Source: an uncultured Alphaproteobacteria bacterium
Lineage (GTDB): Bacteria > Pseudomonadota > Alphaproteobacteria > Caulobacterales > Caulobacteraceae
Assembly (NCBI GenBank): GCA_903860975.1
Contig: CAIOSI010000048.1
Location: forward strand, 41,209-105,208
Direction of reading: 5' to 3'
Length of the DNA stretch: 64,000 nt
Part shown: positions 18,156 to 27,344 of the stretch, piece after piece
How the letters are laid out: each line of letters opens with the position of its first letter
Numbering within the stretch: the stretch's first letter is position 1
Translations under genes and position numbers: made by a program
The notes under the pieces: generated by a model
The model's input: only the letters and a program-made list of their open reading frames with translations
The model's database searches: none
What the model was told of the DNA's origin: nothing

Positions 18156-18806
18156 CTAAGCCACCTGCACCCGCCTACGGCGCAACATCGCGCCGGCTGC
18201 ACCAAAACCCATGATCATGAGCGCCCAGGCGGCCGGCTCGGGCGTGGCGCTACCCTGATCTGTGCCGTAGATCGAGAAGGCCTGGTCGTTGATGTTGGGG
18301 TTATAGAAGTTGCCGGTGGTGTCGGACTGCGAGGCGGTGCCGAGGCGCTGGACGCTTACTTCTGCGTCCAGCGTTACGTCGTTATTGTTAACGGTGTTCG
18401 AGAAGCCCAGCCAGTACGTGCCGGCCGTAAGGTCCAGGGACAGGCTGGAGACGGTCACGCGTTCGAACTCCCCATCAGCCGCCAGCGATCCCACAGCGGT
18501 GCCATTGAAGGCTGGGCCGGACCCGTAGTTGGTCCTGGGGTCCGATGACCAGATCGACCATTCGGTGCCGGTGTAGGACCCCGGCCCGCCACTTGAGAAG
18601 ATGGTGTCGTAGCCGAAGCCGCTGACGTTGGCTGACACGGCGAGATTGAAGTCGTCGTAGATCACCCATCCTGGCCCTCCGCAGGTTGGTTCGTCGCTAC
18701 TACACCAAAACCCATTAACGGAAGCAGCGCCATTGTCCCACAAGGTTGCGGCGTGGCTGGCGGTGGATATCGCGGCTAGGGCGGCGGCGAGGACAAGAGC
18801 TTTCAT
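18156..18806 (-). CDS. PEPxxWA-CTERM sorting-domain protein
   Basis: The 216-residue protein starts at ATG 18806; a GTG three codons earlier is possible. It has a signal peptide (MKALVLAAALAAISTASHA), a beta-rich Gly/Ser/Asn body and a C-terminal PEPAAWALMIMGFGAAGAMLRRRR. That tail is the PEPxxWA variant: sorting motif, membrane helix and Arg cluster. In family terms it is exported and processed by an exosortase system. No exosortase or EPS genes are in the window. It lies inside the segment that separates the methyltransferase halves. Confidence 0.88.
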   Translation of the reverse strand: MKALVLAAALAAISTASHAATLWDNGAASVNGFWCSSDEPTCGGPGWVIYDDFNLAVSANVSGFGYDTIFSSGGPGSYTGTEWSIWSSDPRTNYGSGPAFNGTAVGSLAADGEFERVTVSSLSLDLTAGTYWLGFSNTVNNNDVTLDAEVSVQRLGTASQSDTTGNFYNPNINDQAFSIYGTDQGSATPEPAAWALMIMGFGAAGAMLRRRRVQVA

Positions 18807-19355
18807 CTGGGGCACGATATCAACTTTGTGGAATGTGAGAACGTGAATAGAAAAACGCAGAAGTGTGCGTCAAACTAATTCACCTAAAAAGGGAATTTGC
18901 GGTCCCCGATGGCAGCCTGCATAGATTTCGCCAACGCCCATATCGAGGGCTTGGACACAGTCTTCGCCATACGTCGGTCGCTGCCAGCTTCGCCCCAGAC
19001 CCCCGCAGGGATCCCCTTCACCAGATGGATTCGAACCAAACCGCACCTGATCTGGATTGTCAGAAAGAGGCGGGGACGGGTTCTGGGTTGACTGCCGCCG
19101 CCGTGCGTTCTGGCAACGTGTTGTTTTTGAGTCAGTATTAAGCTGACATTCTCCAGATGGACGGCCCATCTGCCCGTCTGGAGCCGCAGATGGGCGGATA
19201 TGGCCGCATTGTCTAATCCGCTTTCGTAGTTCTTGGCGCGATCCCGCCCGACCAGCATCATCCAAAGCGGTCCGCGCACCCGTTTGCGCGGTCGGGCTGA
19301 TTTTTCGGGCGCACCTCGCCCGTCAGCGGAATCGGGGTCTCGATCGCCTCGGGCG
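18807..19355. other. non-coding flank of the IS1380 copy
   Basis: About 550 bases without a recognisable gene. Minus-strand frames here read like the run-out of the transposase. A stem of nine base pairs (CCCATCTGC at 19165-19173 with GCAGATGGG at 19186-19194) may be a terminator or part of the IS end. The left terminal repeat of the IS was not identified. Confidence 0.4.
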
Positions 19356-20726
19356 TCAACATCGCGCAACCTGCCGGCAGCGCAGATCGTTGATCATTTC
19401 CAGGATCCGGCGGAACAGGTCACGCGGCACGGCGACTTCGGCCATCTGGAAGACCGTGTATCTGGCGTGAGCGATGACCTTGGCCCCGATCTTGACGACT
19501 TTTTCCCGTAGGGACGTCGGCGACCATTTCGCCATTTCCGGCGGCAGGGCCAGGGTGCGCAGGAAATTGGCCATGTTGTAGGCCAAGGCGTGAAGCTGGA
19601 GCCGCACGGCGTTGGCCGCCATCGTCCGGCACGACAGCCGCGTCCAATTGACCGCGTTCTTGCCCTCCTTGATCCACTGTTCGGCCATGCCGCGCTGATT
19701 GTAGAAGGCGATTACCCGCTCGGCAGGTCGCGCCAGATTGGTCACCAGGAAGCCGACCCGGGGATAGAGTTCGCCCGGGTGCCATTCGACCTTGGCCACC
19801 ACCCGGCGCTTCCGGCTTCAGGACGCCGCCTGGTAGGTGAAGTTGGCGTAGAAGCGCTGCCTATGATGGGGCGGGCGACCGCGCGGACGGCGAAGCAGAG
19901 GGCCGATGCGCCGCTGCAAGACCGCATTGGCCTTGAGGCGGATCGTGTATTTGAAGCCCTCGGCTTCCAGGAAGTCATAGAGGTCGGGTATGGCGAAGGC
20001 GGCGTCGCCCCGGAAGAAGCGCCGCTTCACCGCCGCGCCATATCGCTCGATCACCGGTTCCAGTACCGAGCGCCAGTCGTCGGCGCTGGCCACGTTGCCT
20101 GGCCGCAGGGCGGAGCGCTCCAGGTCGCCGAACTGGTTGAACAGGAACAGCGGGTGATAGCAGGTGCAGGCGAAGTGGCCGTTATAGGCCGAGCCCTCCT
20201 GCTCGCCGTAGACAGGGCTGACGCTGCTATCCATGTCCAGAACCACGACATTGGTCGGATGGTGGGGGCGAACCACGTCGATCCATTGGCCGGACAGATC
20301 GGCCAGGGCCGTGAGATTGCCGGCCTGCGCCAGCACTTCGGTTTCGAAGCGGCCCATCTGGCTGGCGGACGCGGCCATGCCCGCTGGTGCCCGCCTGCCG
20401 ACCACCCAGCGCATCGCGGGATCACGGCTCAGCCGCTCAGCGTCATTGACATCCTCATAGCCGGCCAGCCGGCCAAAGACGGATTGGCGGAACTGGGCAA
20501 TCAGGGAATGGCGGCCATTACGCCCGGTCCGAAGGTCGGCCAGGGCCTGACCGGCGAGTTCACTCAATCCGAGGGCATCATCCAGTTCACGAAAGGCCAG
20601 CACGCCCGTGTCGGACGTCACCCTCGATCCGTGGAACTCCAGATTCAATCTGGCGTCGAAAGCGACCCGCAAACCGCCCTGATCGGCTTCACCCATCGCG
20701 CCGGCCATCTTATGCCCCGCCACCAT
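19356..20726 (-). pseudogene. IS1380-family transposase interrupted by one stop codon
   Basis: The two frames 20726-19818 and 19817-19356 are in the same phase and together make a 456-codon transposase. It shows RVTSDTGVLAFRELDDALGL, VVVLDMDSSVSPVYGEQEGSAYNGH (DDE catalytic Asp region), FFRGDAAFAIPDLYDFLE and the late MAEQWIKEGKNAVNWTRLSC (Glu region). The only visible defect is TGA at 19820-19818, in FTYQAAS-stop-SRKRR, where TGG would be a one-base change. The element was therefore inactivated recently or is read through at low level. Terminal repeats were not delimited. Confidence 0.8.
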
Positions 20727-20802
20727 GAATCAACGTATTGAATCAGCGAGAATATTATCCCTTCTTGGGCGTGAAGTCCGGCTTTGATCTGGGAAATGCG
20801 GG

Positions 20803-20807
20803 TTGAG
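20803..20807. repeat. 5-bp direct repeat TTGAG flanking the insert in the methyltransferase gene
   Basis: TTGAG occurs at 17696-17700, the last bases of the N-terminal half, and again here just before the C-terminal half resumes with AGCTTCCGTC. Removing one copy plus the intervening sequence restores FFE-SFRHL in frame. It is a candidate target-site duplication; with five bases, chance is not excluded. Confidence 0.45.
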
Positions 20808-21152
20808 AGCTTCCGTCATCTGATTGATGAGCATGAGGCGCTCAGGCGAACGTTCGCGGCGCTGCGGCCGGGAGGTCAGATCGCAATCCTTGGCGATTTC
20901 AACTGGAACCCCGGAAGTCGGCAACAGGAAGAGGCGTGGAGGGCTGAAATGCAGGCCTTCGGGACGCTCGAGAGCCCGTTTACCGACGCCTACCTTGTCT
21001 GGTTGCTGGACTACCACGGGTTCGTGGACATTCAGCGCAACCACATGGTCAACGGTCTCATCCCCGTCGAGCGTGAGGCCGAGCCGGTCGCTAATTTCAT
21101 CCAGCTGCACGCGGCGGGCAACAATCTGGTGCTCGCTCGCAAACCGGGCTGA
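20803..21152 (+). pseudogene. SAM-dependent methyltransferase, C-terminal half
   Basis: The codons after 20808 read SFRHLIDEHEALRRTFAALRPGGQIAILGDFNW, the motif III/post-I region of class I methyltransferases (ESLHHVxDExxALxxxxRVLRPGG). They continue with YGTLESPFT-like FGTLESPFTDAYLVWLLDYHGF and end at NNLVLARKPG. This continues the half that stops at 17700. An ATG at 20784 or 20796 could start a peptide, but it would lack the SAM-binding part. It is not expected to be functional. Confidence 0.7.
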
Positions 21153-21795
21153 TGGCGACAGAGCTGAATGCCAATTCTGACGAAGAAGGCTCGTCCGTCA
21201 GGACAATCTGCGGATCGTACCCCGCATCTGGCGCGCCTTGGCTTGTTCGGGCGTCGCGACACTGAGTTTTGGCTGGATGGCGACAATCAGGTCGTCCTTC
21301 TGATCAATTCGCCGCGGCAAGGATGCCAGTTGGCGGCGAAAAAGCCTGGCCGCCATCAGCCAGACGGCGCCTGTGATGGCTAAGATGACGAGGGCAAGGC
21401 TGAAGGGCGCTTGCCGCAGCCGGGACCAGCCTCTGTGAATTCGATCGCTGCCTGCCTTGAGATCTCTTCGCCGAATCTTGGAATACGTCGCAAAAATGAC
21501 CGCGGGGAAGATTTGCGGTCACAATAGTGCCTCTTCTTCAGCGCAGTGTTTTTGAACACAAGTAGGCGTCGCGTCGTTCAGTTCTCCGACAATTTTATTA
21601 AAACCTGGCGCCAATATTGGTCTTTGTAACGCCTTGGTTCGCATTCTAGATCTTGGTCTTATCTGATTTTATTGCCGAGCTGATCTTCAGCCGCGCCGTT
21701 TGTTTGGCCGGTCTGGAAGCAAGCCTTCGGCGGCGTCGCAACCTCGCCGCCTCCGACGCAAAATTGGACGATTTTTCCGTTCCGAAAGGCTGGTT
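21153..21795. other. long upstream region of the first RsaA-module gene
   Basis: About 640 bases with no gene I can support. The last 260 bases are clearly richer in A and T than the surroundings (runs such as CAATTTTATTAAAAC), as expected for a promoter region of the following gene. No specific operator was recognised. Confidence 0.4.
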
Positions 21796-23184
21796 ATGGC
21801 GACAATTACGGCAGGGACCAGCCTACCGCTCAACATCGATCAGCTGGACGTCGGGGTGATTTTGTCCGGCGTCACCACATCGTCAAGCAGCGCTCACGTT
21901 CAAATCCAGACCGATCCAACCCAGGTTCTCGATCTCTATGGAGCCTTCCAGCTGGGCGCAAATAGCCAGCTTGCCGGGGGAATCCTCACGGAGTTCAAGG
22001 TCACGATCTCCGGAGCCCTGCTGTTCGACATCACCGGCGTTGCCGTCCCCGTCGTTGAGCTTCTCGCCTGGGCGGCCACCGACAGCAATGCGACGGCTGA
22101 GGCGAGCATCCTGTCGGGAAGCGACCTCATCTACGGCACACCGTTCAATGACGTTCTGCGTGGCTTCGGCGGCAATGACACCTTTGTCGCGAGCCCGGGA
22201 ATTGACATCATCGACGGCGGCAGTGGCCTCAATACGGTCGTTTTCCATGACGGGTTTGTGAACTACGTCCTGGCGACCTCGGCCACAGGCGAGTGGGACG
22301 TTCAGGATGCTCGCTCCGGCGCCTTGGATGGGAGCGAGATCCTTTCAGGCATCCGCAGTCTTCAATTTCCCGATCGCACAGTGGTGATCGGCGCGCCGCC
22401 TTCGGCTGCGACAATGCAGCAGCTGAATACGCAATTTCGTCTGGTTGTGCGCGAGACATCCGATTCCGTGCTGGCCTCCTCGCCGCAGCAACTGGCCGAT
22501 GGCACGACCAATCCCGCCTTCATGGGTGCCAATCTGTTGTTGCCTCTCGCCTCGCAGCTGGACTCAGGTCTGACGAGCGCAGCTTCGGTCGCCTCCCAGA
22601 TTGCAGGCTTTGCGGAAGCAACGAGCTCAGTGGCCACGTTGGCCTATGAGTTTTTCACGGGCGCCGCGCCCAGCGCGGCGGGCATGGATTATCTGGTTTC
22701 ACCGACAGGTCCCAACACCAACAATCTAAACTCGGCGTATTATCAGAGCTTTAGTCTGGAGAACCGGTACATCAATTTTGCGGTGAACCTGGGGCATCTT
22801 GGCGCCGGCGAAGCGGCGTTCCAAGCCGGATACGGATCGCTGAGTTTCCCTGACGCTGTGACCCAGGCCTACGCCTCAATCTTCGGGCAGGCCCCATCGG
22901 CCGCGAAGGTCGACGTGCTCCTCAACACGCTGGTCACCTCAAATGGGGTCACCGAGACCCGGGCGCAGTACTTTGCCTATTACGGACAAGACGGCCCAGC
23001 CGGGCTTGGTGCCAAGGCCGCCATGGTGGGCTGGTTGCTCGCCGAGGCCGTCAAGGCCGATGTCGGCACCTACGCGCTTTCCAATGATGCCTTCTTGGCT
23101 GATGTCGCGCTTCACAATGCCCCGTTTGGTGTGGACGTCGTGGGCGTCTACGGACAGGCAGCTTTCATTTTTTATCCCGGATAG
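21796..23184 (+). CDS. RTX-like secreted protein with C-terminal RsaA-N-like anchor module
   Basis: The start is placed at ATG 21796 (462 residues); earlier codons have no domain similarity. There is no N-terminal signal peptide. Residues 106-144 hold RTX-type calcium nonapeptides (SGSDLIYGTPFNDVLRGFGG, GIDIIDGGSG), typical of type I secretion substrates. Residues about 207-462 are a module shared with the protein at 23922. It contains YEFFTGAAPSAAGMDYLVSP, NLNSAYYQSFSLENRYINFAVNL and a final VDVVGVYGQAAFIFYPG. From memory it parallels the N-terminal LPS-binding domain of Caulobacter RsaA (YQFFTGVAPSAAGLDFLV, AQENRFINFSINL). I infer a surface-anchored calcium-binding protein. Confidence 0.65.
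   Translation: MATITAGTSLPLNIDQLDVGVILSGVTTSSSSAHVQIQTDPTQVLDLYGAFQLGANSQLAGGILTEFKVTISGALLFDITGVAVPVVELLAWAATDSNATAEASILSGSDLIYGTPFNDVLRGFGGNDTFVASPGIDIIDGGSGLNTVVFHDGFVNYVLATSATGEWDVQDARSGALDGSEILSGIRSLQFPDRTVVIGAPPSAATMQQLNTQFRLVVRETSDSVLASSPQQLADGTTNPAFMGANLLLPLASQLDSGLTSAASVASQIAGFAEATSSVATLAYEFFTGAAPSAAGMDYLVSPTGPNTNNLNSAYYQSFSLENRYINFAVNLGHLGAGEAAFQAGYGSLSFPDAVTQAYASIFGQAPSAAKVDVLLNTLVTSNGVTETRAQYFAYYGQDGPAGLGAKAAMVGWLLAEAVKADVGTYALSNDAFLADVALHNAPFGVDVVGVYGQAAFIFYPG
22414..23181 (+). repeat. RsaA-N-like module, copy 1
   Basis: Codons for residues about 207-462 of the first protein. The copy at 24807-25577 has the same order of motifs and the same length to within a few residues. It includes YEFFTG, NNLNSAYYQ, LENRYINFAVNLG, YGQDG, KAAMVGWLL and the VGVY end. 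Confidence 0.75.
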
Positions 23185-23921
23185 GCGCGCGTCTGCGACG
23201 GAGCGGTCCCGACCCAAAGTGCGCTCGCCCATCTCTTACGCGCCGGTTGCCTCAGTCGATCGTCCGGTGAAAGCGGCGCGGGGCACTTGCATTCAGCGGC
23301 GCGGCGCCGCACAGCGCGCCATGCCTCGCCGACGTCCAGACCGAGCACAGACAATGCGCAGCCGCCGGCTTTGGTGGAGCCGCAACGGTGCCTTCGTGCG
23401 GGGGATGGCGACGGGTGCGGTCCTTATGGGGATTGCGATCTGGACGGTTCGCCTGGTGCTTAGCCACCTTTAGGCTCCAAGCCCTGGGGCACCTTGGCCT
23501 TGCCGCACGGTCTCGCAACCCAGGCCCTCGTGCAGGTCTTGAAGGCCGTCGCACACTGATCCGGTGATCCAGGTGGCCTTGATCGAGGCTTTGAAATCCC
23601 AAAACGGCGCGCGTGACTCACGCGTCGGGCTAAAATCGCCATCCCCTGACGGCACCTGGACCAACCGGGCCCATGCCATCATCACTGCGCCAATCGATCA
23701 AATACGCCCGCGCCAGGGAACTTTATCGTTAAAACTTTCTTTCAAGTCAGGAGGAAATAGGCCAATTTCTGGCTTGGTTTGGGACAGTTAGGGTCGGGCA
23801 GTCCAGCGACTTGAACTTCTGAACACCCTGCTTCTCAGCCGCTCCCCGGCGTTGGCCCGTGGCCCTGCGATTGCACACCTGAGAGGCGAGTGTCCGAAAA
23901 TGGGTCGCTGGGAGTTTTCAG
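23185..23921. other. intergenic region with one weak small membrane ORF
   Basis: A 39-residue frame from ATG 23354 to 23473 on the plus strand encodes a basic start and one hydrophobic helix (MATGAVLMGIAIWTVRLVL). It could be a small membrane protein but has no other support. The rest, up to 23921, shows no gene. An A/T-richer patch near 23715-23765 with AGGAGG (23750) is not followed by a good reading frame. Confidence 0.3.
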
Positions 23922-25580
23922 ATGTCGTTGCCTACTGAAAGTGTCACCCTGGCCGGCAGCGGGCTTGTCTTCCAAAACTATTATGGCGCAGGTGTCACCG
24001 AGGCCTTTCGCGCCGCGATCCTGAACGCTGAGCACGACCTGCAAAGCCATTTCACCAATGCGGTGAACGTGGTCATGAGCTTCGACTTGAGCCCACTGGC
24101 GCCGGGCTTCAGCGCCAAGAACGACTACAACCTCGTTCACGTCAGCTACGCGACGTTCGTCAATGCGCTCAAGGCGCATGCAACGACAGCCAGCGACTTC
24201 GCCGCCGTCGCCGCCTTGCCGAGCGCTGATCCTTCAAATGGGCTTGGCTTTAACCTCACGGCCCCTGAAGCGCGCGTTCTGGGCCTGGCTCAGCAGACCT
24301 TCAGTATCGACGATGCGGTCGTCCTTAACAGCAACACAGGCTTCAATTTCGGCCAGGACGCCGTGGGCGCGCTTGAGCATGAAATCACCGAAGGCGTCTT
24401 TGGTCGCGTGAGCGCATTGGGGCAGGGGGGCGGGGCCTGGGCACCTATGGACCTCTTCCGTTTCACCGCTCAGGGCGTGCGCGACTACACCGGCGGAGCC
24501 GATGGTCAGGCGACGTTCTTTGGGATCGACCCCTCGCACATCACGAGCCTTCAGTTCCACAATTCGCTCAACAGCGCCGGCCTCAGCGATGGCTATGATT
24601 TGGCGGACTGGAATTCCACCGTCGGCGACGCCTTCGGCCCGAACGGCGTGGGTTCAAACGGAGCGCTCTCGGCTACCGACCTGCAGGTCCTCGACATCCT
24701 GGGGTGGACCCCGACTTCGGCGGCTGCGTCTCAGGTGACAACGAACAGCGTTGGATCCGGTGCAGGATCCTCGACGAGTTCAGCTCCGAACTCGAACTCG
24801 ACCCTGCAGCAGCTTCAATCGGAATTCAGCCAGGTGTTCCGCGAAACGGTCGCTCAGGCTCTGGCGACGGCGACCTTGCATTTCGCGGATGGCACGACGG
24901 CCGCCAATCCGGCCTCTATGCTGGCAGGTCAGTTGGCGTCCTTGGCGAGCCAGCTTGATGCCGCGTCCACGACCCCGACTGCCATCGCAGCCCAGATCGT
25001 AAGTCAGGCTGCGGCCACCACATCGGTTGCGACGCTGAGCTATGAATTCTTCACCGGCAAGGTGCCTGGCGCAGCGGGCATGGACTACCTCGTCTCACCG
25101 AGCGGTTCGAACGCCAACAACCTGAACTCGGCCTACTATCAAGGCTTCAGCCTTGAGAACCGCTATATCAATTTCGCGGTCAATCTGGGTACCGCAGGCG
25201 CAGGTGCTGAAGCCTTCAAGGCCAGCTATGGCGCGCTCAGCCTTTTTGACGCCACGCGGCAAGCCTACGCCACGATCTTTGGCGAGGCGCCGTCCGACGC
25301 CAAGCTGCACGCGATTTTGGATCCCACGACGGTTGTGGATGGCCAGACCCTCAGCCGCGCCGACTACTTCGCCTTTTATGGCCAGGATGGGGCCAGCGGC
25401 CTTGGGACCAAGGCGGCAATGGTCGGCTGGTTGTTGTCCGAAGCTGAGAAGGCCGACGTGGGCGTATACGCCCAGTCCAACGATGCCTTTCTCACAGATG
25501 TGGCTCTGCACAACGCCTCATTCGGCGTCGATATCGTCGGCGTCTATAGCCAGCCGAGCTTTGTCTTCCATCCCGGTTGA
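23922..25580 (+). CDS. metalloprotease-like protein with C-terminal RsaA-N-like anchor module
   Basis: This 552-residue protein has no signal peptide. Residues 1-262 follow a secreted metalloprotease-like family (the one NCBI calls NF038122, as I recall it). It shows FRAAILNAEHDL, VVMSFDLSP, ALEHEITEGVFGRVSALG with the HEITE site at residues 153-157, APMDLFRFTAQGVRDYTGG and ATDLQVLDILGW. The classic HExxH is HEITE here, so the third ligand differs. A Ser/Thr/Gly/Asn linker (about 265-295) leads to the module at 296-552, shared with the upstream neighbour. The fusion suggests a protease held on the LPS surface after type I secretion; no exporter is in the window. Confidence 0.65.
   Translation: MSLPTESVTLAGSGLVFQNYYGAGVTEAFRAAILNAEHDLQSHFTNAVNVVMSFDLSPLAPGFSAKNDYNLVHVSYATFVNALKAHATTASDFAAVAALPSADPSNGLGFNLTAPEARVLGLAQQTFSIDDAVVLNSNTGFNFGQDAVGALEHEITEGVFGRVSALGQGGGAWAPMDLFRFTAQGVRDYTGGADGQATFFGIDPSHITSLQFHNSLNSAGLSDGYDLADWNSTVGDAFGPNGVGSNGALSATDLQVLDILGWTPTSAAASQVTTNSVGSGAGSSTSSAPNSNSTLQQLQSEFSQVFRETVAQALATATLHFADGTTAANPASMLAGQLASLASQLDAASTTPTAIAAQIVSQAAATTSVATLSYEFFTGKVPGAAGMDYLVSPSGSNANNLNSAYYQGFSLENRYINFAVNLGTAGAGAEAFKASYGALSLFDATRQAYATIFGEAPSDAKLHAILDPTTVVDGQTLSRADYFAFYGQDGASGLGTKAAMVGWLLSEAEKADVGVYAQSNDAFLTDVALHNASFGVDIVGVYSQPSFVFHPG
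24807..25577 (+). repeat. RsaA-N-like module, copy 2
   Basis: Codons for residues about 296-552 of the metalloprotease-like protein. It reads YEFFTGKVPGAAGMDYLVSP, NLNSAYYQGFSLENRYINFA and VDIVGVYSQPSFVFHPG, aligning along its whole length with copy 1 at 22414-23181. The conservation is of protein sequence; codons differ often, so this is not a recent duplication. Confidence 0.75.
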
Positions 25581-25817
25581 AGCCAGACGACGAGCCCATC
25601 GGCCGGTCCGCCAGCGCACGCCGGCACCAGGTTCACGCGAGATCTTAGCGCTTCCCATCCGACGACGGGTGAGCGGCCGGCGGCTCGCGAGACGCAGCCT
25701 CGTCGATTTTGCGACCACTGAACTTTAATGGATCGGTCCTTGGGAGCCCGGATCGCGGATTGGATCTCTGCCAACGTCTTGGTTGGGCGCGATCCCCGGG
25801 CGCAGGGCTTCGCTGGG

Positions 25818-27095
25818 TTACCCTTCTTCGGGCACGCTGCGTTTGAAGACCGCGAACAGGGCCGCCAGCAAGCAGCCGGCTATGATGCCGGTGGTCAGGT
25901 CTCTGACCAGCGTAAGGCCGAAAGTGGCGAGCATCACGCAGGCGGTGCGCCAGTTGCGCAGCAGGCGGACGAACTCAGCCTTTTCGGCCATGTTCCAGGA
26001 CACCACCACAAGCACGCCCGCCAAGGCGGCGAGCGGTACGAAACTGGCCAGCGGCGCGGCGACCAAAATGAACAGCAGCAGAAAGGCTGAGTGCATCATG
26101 CCCGACAGCGGGCTCACGCCGCCGGCGCGCACGTTCGTGGCCGTGCGTGCAATGGTGCCGGTGACGCTGATCCCGCCAAACAGGGCCGAGGCGATATTGG
26201 CCAACCCCTGGGCGATCAGTTCCATGTTCGAGCGGTGTTTTCGCCCGGTCATGCCGTCTGCAACCTTTGCCGAAAGCAGGCTTTCGATCCCGCCCAGCAG
26301 GGTAAAGGAGAGCGCCGTGGGCAGAACCTGCAACGCCAGAGGCAGATTAAAGATCGGTACCCGAGGCCAGAGCAGGCCGTGGGGTAGGCCGCCAAAACGA
26401 CTGCCAATGGTGTCCACGGGCAGATGCAGCAGAGCCGCAGCAAGAGATGCCGCGATCACCGCCAACAGCATTCCTGGCCAGTTTGGCCGATAGCGTCTGA
26501 CGATGAAGATCACCGCCGCCGTTCCTAATCCAAGGCCCAGCGCTGCGGGTCGAGCCGTGGCAAATGCACTTCCAAGGGCCACAAGCTTCGGGATCAGCGG
26601 TCCAGGTTCTGCGCCGGCCAGGTGCAAACCGCCCAAGTCTTTCAGCTGACTGGCCGCAATCGTGACGGCGATGCCGCCGGTGAAACCGATCGTCACCGCA
26701 TGTGGGACGTGGCGGATCAGCGATCCGAGCCGCAGCACACCCACTAGCGTCAGCATCACGCCCGACATCAATACGGTCAGCAGCAGACCCTCGATGCCGA
26801 ACTTCGCAGCGGTCGCGGCCACCAATACGATAAAGGCGCCAGCCGGGCCGCCGATCTGAAACCGGCTCCCGCTCAGAAGTGAGACCACGAAGCCGCCCAC
26901 GATTGCGGTGTAGAGCCCGCGCTCAGGCGAGACGCCCGAAGCCACAGCGATCGCCATGGACAGCGGCAATGCGACGATGGCCACCGTCAGCGCGGCCATC
27001 GCGTCCTTACCGAAAGAATTCAGGCCATAGCCCTTGTTGAGGATCGTCGAGAGCTTTGGCCGCAGAAGGTGCTTCGTCGAATTGCCATCGGGCAT
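25818..27095 (-). CDS. SulP-family anion permease without STAS domain
   Basis: The start is set at ATG 27095 (425 residues); the longer frame adds an unlikely basic leader. About ten membrane helices are predicted. Family landmarks include ALTVAIVALPLSMAIAVASGVSPERGLYTAIVGGF, GGPAGAFIVLVAATAAKFG and GGISVTGTIARTATNVRAGG near the conserved NSTAT-like site. SulP transporters move sulfate, bicarbonate or dicarboxylates. The protein ends (FAVFKRSVPEEG) where a cytoplasmic STAS domain normally begins, so it is the short form or has lost STAS. The substrate cannot be deduced. Confidence 0.85.
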   Translation of the reverse strand: MPDGNSTKHLLRPKLSTILNKGYGLNSFGKDAMAALTVAIVALPLSMAIAVASGVSPERGLYTAIVGGFVVSLLSGSRFQIGGPAGAFIVLVAATAAKFGIEGLLLTVLMSGVMLTLVGVLRLGSLIRHVPHAVTIGFTGGIAVTIAASQLKDLGGLHLAGAEPGPLIPKLVALGSAFATARPAALGLGLGTAAVIFIVRRYRPNWPGMLLAVIAASLAAALLHLPVDTIGSRFGGLPHGLLWPRVPIFNLPLALQVLPTALSFTLLGGIESLLSAKVADGMTGRKHRSNMELIAQGLANIASALFGGISVTGTIARTATNVRAGGVSPLSGMMHSAFLLLFILVAAPLASFVPLAALAGVLVVVSWNMAEKAEFVRLLRNWRTACVMLATFGLTLVRDLTTGIIAGCLLAALFAVFKRSVPEEG

Positions 27096-27344
27096 GGGGT
27101 CGAACGCGGCTAGGCGCTTACTCCTAAGGAGGCGCGACAATTGCGTGTCGGGGGGTGTCAAAAGACAGTGCGCCCAGGATCGTGGACGACCAAGCATAAC
27201 ATTCATTGCGCCGGCCAACTTCGGCTTCCCAGATGTCGGACGCCGGGGAGAAAGGCCCCGGATTCGGACGTCGACAGGCTGGGGCGGTTGGCGCATGAGG
27301 CCTGGATCAAAAGCCCTTCATGCGGGACGGGCTGAGGGGTGAAA

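Noticed and set aside
19590..20741. Plus-strand frame of 383 codons
   Set aside because: It is antisense to the IS1380 transposase; a long open frame is expected from the codon bias of the real gene.
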